This document shows, piece after piece, positions 54,594 to 58,654 of a stretch of DNA of 58,654 nucleotides. The notes under the pieces were generated by a model. The model did not search any database and was not told the DNA's origin. It saw only the letters and a list, made by a program, of their open reading frames with translations. Source of the DNA: a virus; the IMG/VR virus record IMGVR_UViG_3300047359_001773, positions 1 to 58,654 of that record; one strand, written 5' to 3'. The translations under genes were made by a program, and so were the position numbers. Position 1 is the first letter of the stretch; every line of letters begins with the position of its first letter.

Positions 54594-54746
54594 TTATTTG
54601 TATATATATTTTTTACCAAGGAATATGCCTATAACTATAAATAATGCCATCCAAGAAAGAAAGTTTAAATTATGAATTGCGTGTTCACACATACCTGATA
54701 CGCAATCTAAATATTTCGGATCTACTTTATCAAAAATTGTTTTCAT
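54594..54746 (-). CDS. 50-residue single-pass membrane protein
   Basis: MKTIFDKVDPKYLDCVSGMC, then a helix FLSWMALFIVIGIFLGKKYI. Adjacent to the upstream stop, so part of the 55530-54427 operon. Cys pair before the helix. Not recognised. Confidence 0.55.
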   Translation of the reverse strand: MKTIFDKVDPKYLDCVSGMCEHAIHNLNFLSWMALFIVIGIFLGKKYIYK

Positions 54747-54950
54747 TTATCTATTATATAAGAATTCAGGACTATCTGTCCACATACCCTTCGCATATTT
54801 GCCGTTGTTAGTTTTTATTTTAATCTTATCTTTTATTTCTTTTAATAAATTTTCTTCAGTTTTTCTTTCTTCGCTACTTGATGATTTTTTTTGTGTTATT
54901 ATTTCAATCATATCATCGAGCAAATTATCTATTTCTCTTCTTATATGCAT
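54747..54950 (-). CDS. Hypothetical charged protein
   Basis: 67 residues: HIRREIDNLLDDMIEIITQK then SEERKTEENLLKEIKDKIKI; helical. Not recognised. Directly adjacent to the next gene. Confidence 0.6.
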   Translation of the reverse strand: MHIRREIDNLLDDMIEIITQKKSSSSEERKTEENLLKEIKDKIKIKTNNGKYAKGMWTDSPEFLYNR

Positions 54951-54955
54951 AATTA

Positions 54956-55177
54956 TTATTTTTGTGTTAATTTAATTAAATATTTTTTTAGACTCTGTGC
55001 TTCAACCAATGCTCTTTCAACATTATCTTGCTCAAGAAAGAATGATATTGTTTCATGTGAGGTTATTACTTCTTCTGTTTCTTCATCGTTAAATGAGTCA
55101 ACATTTTGTTCGATTAACTGCACAATTTCGTAGCTTAACTGCAATACCTCTTGGGATTTTGGATCTAAATCATCCAT
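54956..55177 (-). CDS. Small helical protein, tandem paralogue B
   Basis: 73 residues: DDLDPKSQEVLQLSYEIVQL and NVERALVEAQSLKKYLIKLT. The C-terminal helix resembles that of the upstream gene (N-x-x-x-A-x-x-x-A-x-x-x-L-K-Y/K-L), suggesting a diverged tandem duplication. Overlaps the upstream gene by 8 nt. Confidence 0.62.
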   Translation of the reverse strand: MDDLDPKSQEVLQLSYEIVQLIEQNVDSFNDEETEEVITSHETISFFLEQDNVERALVEAQSLKKYLIKLTQK

Positions 55178-55376
55178 CTTTTGTTATTTGCTTTAAATAT
55201 TTAAGCGTTTCGCGAGCATTGTATATAGCTTTATCATTATCTTTTAATTGTATATAAAAATTCATACTATTATTTAATAGATTTAAATGTTCTGCTTGTT
55301 TTTCTGTTAGTGAGGTAAGCTTATTAGCGAATATGTTGCATATTTCACTACTTAATCTTTTCAAATTTTGTTTCAT
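55170..55376 (-). CDS. Small helical protein, tandem paralogue A
   Basis: 68 residues: KQNLKRLSSEICNIFANKLT and NDKAIYNARETLKYLKQITK. Related to the next gene over the C-terminal 30 residues. Overlaps the upstream gene by 29 nt. Confidence 0.62.
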   Translation of the reverse strand: MKQNLKRLSSEICNIFANKLTSLTEKQAEHLNLLNNSMNFYIQLKDNDKAIYNARETLKYLKQITKDG

Positions 55377-55530
55377 TTTTTATTTTTTGTTCTAATTGAT
55401 CTATTTGGTTTTGTAAGCCCTCTTTAATCTCTTCTGTTGGGGCACTTTTTATCATCTGTTTCAATGATTTTAGATTTTTCTCGTCAGTTAATGGCTTTGG
55501 CTCGCCCATATCTAGTGGTTCTTCATTCAT
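55348..55530 (-). CDS. Small charged protein, operon start
   Basis: 60 residues: NEEPLDMGEPKPLTDEKNLK then IKEGLQNQIDQLEQKIKNET, ending in a Lys-rich coiled coil. First gene of the operon 55530-54427; preceded by a promoter with a 12-nt gap. Confidence 0.62.
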   Translation of the reverse strand: MNEEPLDMGEPKPLTDEKNLKSLKQMIKSAPTEEIKEGLQNQIDQLEQKIKNETKFEKIK

Positions 55531-55542
55531 AATATACTATAT

Positions 55543-55571
55543 ACAATAATACAAGGTTTGAGAATTGTCAA
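55543..55571 (-). promoter_or_regulatory. Promoter of the 55530 operon
   Basis: Minus strand: TTGACA (55566-55571), 17-nt spacer, TATTGT (55543-55548); -10 ends 12 nt before the ATG. Confidence 0.62.
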
Positions 55572-55624
55572 GAATAAATGTAATCATATTGTAAATTATT
55601 GTAAATAAATGACTTAGATTAGAA

Positions 55625-55792
55625 TTATTTCAAAATAGTTGGAAATCCGTGAGAATTTCGCACAACTTTTTTTGACTCGGCTTTATTTGATGATTTATTT
55701 TGTATAATTAACCTTAATATGCGTTTTATTTGATAAAATATTTTTTGTAATTGTCGCCTTGTATTTAATATTATTTGAATTAAAATTTTCAT
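55625..55792 (-). CDS. Possible basic 55-residue protein
   Basis: KILIQIILNTRRQLQKIFYQ then LRLIIQNKSSNKAESKKV. The frame lies in very AT-rich DNA and its composition (Ile/Lys/Asn) follows that bias, so it may be spurious. Listed because it is the only frame in this gap. Confidence 0.3.
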   Translation of the reverse strand: MKILIQIILNTRRQLQKIFYQIKRILRLIIQNKSSNKAESKKVVRNSHGFPTILK

Positions 55793-56121
55793 TATTTTAT
55801 TTTTTATTGTTTTTGTTTTACTATACAAATTATATTATATTATTAAGTGTTTTTTTCTTTTTGGTTTAGGCTTTTTCTTTTTGTTTGCAAGAATTAATTA
55901 TACAAATAAAATTATATATTTAAGTCGCGTACTCCCTAATTACCCATTTCGCCCCACTTTTACCCACACTAATATTTTATCTATTCTTACAGAAACACAA
56001 TGACTTTATAATGAAATCATTTATATTTTACATAATATTGAATATTAATCTAATTTTATAATATTGTATTGTAGTATACTATGTATATGTATATGTTTAT
56101 TATATGTTATGTATAAGAATG

Positions 56122-57312
56122 TTATTCGTAATTGCGAAAAGCGATTGCATAAGGAAAGCGAGGAATACCATCAGGGGTAAGCTGAAAGTATTTAATGGTT
56201 GCTAACTGACCAATATATTCTTTGCGATTATCATATATCTCCTTGAGGTAATCAAATGAACCTTTGATGTTACTATTGAATGTACGCTTGGTCTTATCGC
56301 AATAACATACGAGATGCTTTGCAGTACCACTACGATTCCCATTTCCAACATCAATATCAATTATCTTATATTCTGCATCAATAAATTCTTTTCTTTTTAA
56401 TAATGATGTGCTACGCTTGTTTTCGTAACTTGATAATGACTTTCTAACCATTTGACCTTCGTATCCTTGTTCAAGATACTGACCATACAAACTATTTAAA
56501 TTCCCTTTTGAATAAACTTCACTTGTTTCGACTAATATAATCTGTTTGTTTTGTGTTAGATTTGCTTTTAATTCATCTATTCTAAAATCAAATGATTGTG
56601 CTTCATTTATTGTATCATTGATTCTTGGTGCATCATATACATGATATTGTATTGTATCTTCTGCTTCAGATAATCTTTCTTTATATTCTACGACCTTCTT
56701 GTCAAATGCTTTATCAGTCATCTTATCTGACTTGATTGGTTTTTGCTTGCGAACAAGTGATGTAATCTTATTAAAGTTATCTCGCAGATCGTGATTGTAT
56801 AGCTCGCCATCAAGAATAGCGTTTGGATAGGCGAGAAAGAACCCATTTAAGCTTTTTAGGATGTGAGGGATACACTCTATCTCCTTCCCTTTGCGAGTCC
56901 TTCCTATGAGCGTATTACCTTCTTTGCGAACAATACAACGAATACCATCAAGTTTTGGTTGGGAAAAAACAGGATACTTGCCCACTAATTCATCTTGACG
57001 ATCTTTGTAATTGTGTGCGAGCATAGGCTCATAGAACTTTTTTTTCTGTGCATCTATCTCATTGAGAGCATATCCACTATCTAATTTCTTTTGAAATTTA
57101 GCTTTAGCTTCTAATAATGCTTGCTCTTGTGGAGTAGTTGCGTTTGCTCGTCCTACATTCTTGGCGATTGTAGTTGTTGGCTTATCAGTTGTCTTCTTGC
57201 CATCTACAAGACCTTTGACTGCATAGAATGATGCACCATCAATGTGCATAGTCCATTCACGCAATTTACCTTTAGTGTCGATTTTGTATAGTGTCTGCAA
57301 TTTCTTTGTCAT
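56122..57312 (-). CDS. ATP-dependent DNA ligase with WGR-like N-terminus
   Basis: 396 residues. Residues 1-80 form a WGR-like domain (LYKIDTKGKLREWTMHIDG, TIAKNVGRANATTPQEQA), common in phage ligases. The adenylation core has QPKLDGIRCIVRKEG with the KxDG lysine, AILDGELYNHDL, and EGQMVRKSLSSYENKRSTS with the conserved motifs IV-V; an OB-fold ends with YFQLTPDGIPRFPYAIAFR. It seals nicks during phage DNA replication and repair. Leaderless promoter, 17/6 spacing. Confidence 0.93.
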   Translation of the reverse strand: MTKKLQTLYKIDTKGKLREWTMHIDGASFYAVKGLVDGKKTTDKPTTTIAKNVGRANATTPQEQALLEAKAKFQKKLDSGYALNEIDAQKKKFYEPMLAHNYKDRQDELVGKYPVFSQPKLDGIRCIVRKEGNTLIGRTRKGKEIECIPHILKSLNGFFLAYPNAILDGELYNHDLRDNFNKITSLVRKQKPIKSDKMTDKAFDKKVVEYKERLSEAEDTIQYHVYDAPRINDTINEAQSFDFRIDELKANLTQNKQIILVETSEVYSKGNLNSLYGQYLEQGYEGQMVRKSLSSYENKRSTSLLKRKEFIDAEYKIIDIDVGNGNRSGTAKHLVCYCDKTKRTFNSNIKGSFDYLKEIYDNRKEYIGQLATIKYFQLTPDGIPRFPYAIAFRNYE

Positions 57313-57318
57313 GCTAAT

Positions 57319-57347
57319 ATCTTACGAAATTTTGGTTTGCCTGTCAA
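57319..57347 (-). promoter_or_regulatory. Leaderless promoter of the ligase
   Basis: Minus strand: TTGACA (57342-57347), 17-nt spacer, TAAGAT (57319-57324), 6 nt, ATG at 57312. Confidence 0.78.
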
Positions 57348-57351
57348 GCAT

Positions 57352-57555
57352 TTAAATGAGTTTTTGTAATACTCGTAATTCTTTCATGCCGAGATAATTA
57401 GATAAATATACGCAAAAATCTATTAAATTAGCTCGATCTGAAAAAACAATGTCATGTCGAATGTATTCAGCTACTTGAGCATATTGACCATCTTGCCAAC
57501 GCTCTGTTAGTTGCAAAAATAAATTACTGCGATTGTCTTCTGCGTTCTTGTGCAT
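57352..57555 (-). CDS. Hypothetical small protein
   Basis: 67 residues: LFLQLTERWQDGQYAQVAEY then DRANLIDFCVYLSNYLGMKE. Helical. Overlaps the upstream gene by 32 nt. Last gene of an operon that enters from the right edge. Not recognised. Confidence 0.6.
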   Translation of the reverse strand: MHKNAEDNRSNLFLQLTERWQDGQYAQVAEYIRHDIVFSDRANLIDFCVYLSNYLGMKELRVLQKLI

Positions 57556-57706
57556 CTCTAACTTTTTGTGTTACCATTACTCCTTTATTTGTTAAAGATT
57601 CAACGAGAGGTGATCCACCTGTGTGCGAGACTTTTTTCGAGATTTGATATAGTTTTGCACTTTGCTCTTTTGGGGTATTTGATTTTGTTGTTGCTTTTTT
57701 TGCCAT
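57524..57706 (-). CDS. Hypothetical basic protein
   Basis: 60 residues: AKKATTKSNTPKEQSAKLYQ, then HTGGSPLVESLTNKGVMVTQ; basic, probably disordered at the start. Not recognised. Confidence 0.6.
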   Translation of the reverse strand: MAKKATTKSNTPKEQSAKLYQISKKVSHTGGSPLVESLTNKGVMVTQKVRDAQERRRQSQ

Positions 57707-57726
57707 AATGATATAAATTTTTGTAT

Positions 57727-57897
57727 TTAATTAAGTTCTTCTTGATGATCTTCCCAAGGAAATGTTTCAATTTGATCTAAAACTTCATTCAATAAACTAA
57801 TTTCTAATATGTATTGATGTTCAGTAGCTTGGCAATTTGTGTGTGCGTTTGCACAAAATTCCATACGCTCGTAGATTTTTTTTATTATTTCTTGCAT
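57727..57897 (-). CDS. Hypothetical acidic protein
   Basis: 56 residues from the ATG at 57897, with GGAG about 10 nt upstream: QEIIKKIYERMEFCANAHTN, then YILEISLLNEVLDQIETFPW. Not recognised. Confidence 0.6.
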   Translation of the reverse strand: MQEIIKKIYERMEFCANAHTNCQATEHQYILEISLLNEVLDQIETFPWEDHQEELN

Positions 57898-58085
57898 TTT
57901 GATATTCTCCAACTTGATTGTGTTAATGGTAGTTTGATAGTTTTGAAATTCAAATAAACATGATTTAATGTATTTAAATAATTTTTGTTTTTATTTAAGT
58001 AGTCAATCATGTTCTTCTTTGAATGGAATCCTATGATTTCTTCTTTGTCTTGTATTTTATGTGTTATGTTATACTTAAAGTTCAA
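57885..58085 (-). CDS. Hypothetical small protein
   Basis: 66 residues: NFKYNITHKIQDKEEIIGFH then SKKNMIDYLNKNKNYLNTL. Beta-then-helix composition. Overlaps the upstream stop by 4 nt. Not recognised. Confidence 0.6.
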   Translation of the reverse strand: MNFKYNITHKIQDKEEIIGFHSKKNMIDYLNKNKNYLNTLNHVYLNFKTIKLPLTQSSWRISKCKK

Positions 58086-58399
58086 TTTTTCTTTCGATCA
58101 ATGTATTCTTTAAATGTTCTTGCGTTATGTTTAATATAGCATTTATCTCCATTCTCGTCAAGCTTATTATAAGCAACCGCAAAACCTAAGTCTTTAAGGC
58201 ATTGAAGATCAACTTCGTCAAGACTCTTCTTGCGAGTCATGTTATTGATTGCTTCCGCATGAATAGATGTTACTACAAACAATGGGTTCTTTCTATTCTT
58301 TAAAATTTTTTCTTCAACTAAAATCTCGTCTCTCATGTCTTCTTCTATTGGTAAATCTAAACTTTGCCTTATGCAACCTTCTATAATTGAGTAACTCAT
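58082..58399 (-). CDS. Hypothetical protein
   Basis: 105 residues: SYSIIEGCIRQSLDLPIEED, MRDEILVEEKILKNRKNP and YNKLDENGDKCYIKHNARTF. Mixed alpha/beta. Its start overlaps the upstream micro-gene stop (TAATG). Not recognised. Confidence 0.62.
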   Translation of the reverse strand: MSYSIIEGCIRQSLDLPIEEDMRDEILVEEKILKNRKNPLFVVTSIHAEAINNMTRKKSLDEVDLQCLKDLGFAVAYNKLDENGDKCYIKHNARTFKEYIDRKKN

Positions 58400-58494
58400 T
58401 AGTCTATGTTAGTCATAATCAAAAGAAATAGCAAGACTAAAATGCACCCTGTGAATATATTGATTACATAAAATATATCAGGTAATTCTATCAT
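58399..58494 (-). CDS. 31-residue membrane micropeptide
   Basis: MIELPDIFYVINIFTGCILV then LLFLLIMTNID: one or two membrane segments. Overlaps both neighbours by a few nt, which supports translation within the operon. Confidence 0.5.
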   Translation of the reverse strand: MIELPDIFYVINIFTGCILVLLFLLIMTNID

Positions 58495-58589
58495 TTTTTT
58501 ACTTCTTTTAAATTATTGCGTTTCGCAAATTCAATATCTGTTTGACTACTTGATGCAACAAGAATAGTTGAACTAACGAAAATTCTCAT
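58491..58589 (-). CDS. 32-residue peptide
   Basis: MRIFVSSTILVASSSQTDIE then FAKRNNLKEVKK. Its ATG overlaps the upstream stop (ATGA) and its stop overlaps the next start, so it is probably translated. Function unknown. Confidence 0.5.
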   Translation of the reverse strand: MRIFVSSTILVASSSQTDIEFAKRNNLKEVKK

Positions 58590-58654
58590 GCAACTAGGTC
58601 TAGGACTTCTCCATTTTTAGTTGGAATTATAACTTCAATAAGAAAATCTCGCAA
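58586..58654 (-). CDS. Partial gene at right edge
   Basis: Last 22 codons of a gene that continues beyond the window: DFLIEVIIPTKNGEVLDLVA and stop. Too short to identify. Coupled to the downstream micro-gene by an ATGA overlap. Confidence 0.55.
   Translation of the reverse strand: MRDFLIEVIIPTKNGEVLDLVA

Larger units (their letters stand above)
55531..56121. other. AT-rich region, possible origin
   Basis: About 590 bp, extremely AT-rich, with homopolymer runs, TATATA stretches and a short GC-richer patch (GTCGCGTACTCCCTAATTAC) near 55925-55975. One weak frame of 55 codons is listed separately. No gene evidence otherwise. The strong base bias makes it a candidate replication origin or regulatory block. 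Confidence 0.4.

Noticed and set aside
1-58654. Prophage in a bacterial chromosome
   Set aside because: No integrase, repressor cassette or flanking housekeeping genes were seen; PVC-type genes sit between phage genes instead. This cannot be excluded beyond the window edges.

Overview
This window is part of a large, low-GC, lytic-looking tailed-phage genome, cut at both ends: a glycosyltransferase is truncated on the left and a small minus-strand gene on the right. It carries a terminase, a prohead protease fused to a scaffold-like tail, a major capsid protein, a holin-type lysis cassette, a phage sigma factor, its own replication and nucleotide genes, and dozens of tiny genes. No tRNA, CRISPR, integrase or insertion sequence was recognised. 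A DUF1549/DUF1553 plus DUF1501 gene pair and a secreted protein with repeated LGWIY motifs are typical of the Planctomycetes-Verrucomicrobia group and suggest a host there, probably marine; this host call is inference.

Layout. 1-5.7 kb (+): a tightly overlapping sugar cluster (three glycosyltransferases, a pyruvyl-transferase-like protein, GDP-mannose 4,6-dehydratase), a DUF5824-type protein and an HNH nuclease. 5.8-11 kb: Hsp20, a small outer-membrane barrel, the DUF1549/DUF1553 protein, the LGWIY protein (-) and the DUF1501 protein. 11-14.8 kb (-): ribonucleotide reductase NrdB and NrdA. 14.9-21.4 kb (+): a C-family replicase split into PHP, DnaQ-like exonuclease and DnaE core, then a Clp AAA+ ATPase. 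21.3-31.2 kb (-): head and packaging genes with a sigma factor, an ERCC4 nuclease and a zinc-ribbon protein. 31.3-40.9 kb: lysis cassette, a tail-fibre-like protein, a 1911-residue virion protein with a metalloprotease domain, and PhoH. 41.2-45.8 kb (+) and 46.0-58.6 kb (-): two converging fields of very small genes, with two nucleases, a GP88-domain protein, a DUF932 protein, a DNA glycosylase and a DNA ligase.

The most unusual features are regulatory. Many genes have a sigma70-like promoter whose -10 box ends exactly 6 nt before the ATG, so the mRNA should be leaderless. The small-gene fields also contain about nine diverged copies of a roughly 42-bp palindrome centred on CCTAGG, usually between operons and next to a promoter. 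They resemble in layout the promoter/stem-loop cassettes that shuffle small genes in T4-type phages. At 53.29-53.62 kb a perfect-consensus promoter and a strong terminator bracket about 335 bp of GC-richer, hairpin-rich DNA without a convincing reading frame, a candidate new phage non-coding RNA.

Together the genes suggest a virus that makes its own dNTPs, DNA polymerase and late sigma factor, remodels surface glycans, carries a protease on the particle, and may alter the host envelope through PVC-type secreted proteins. A portal, tail-tube/sheath genes, an endolysin and a ClpP were not seen here.
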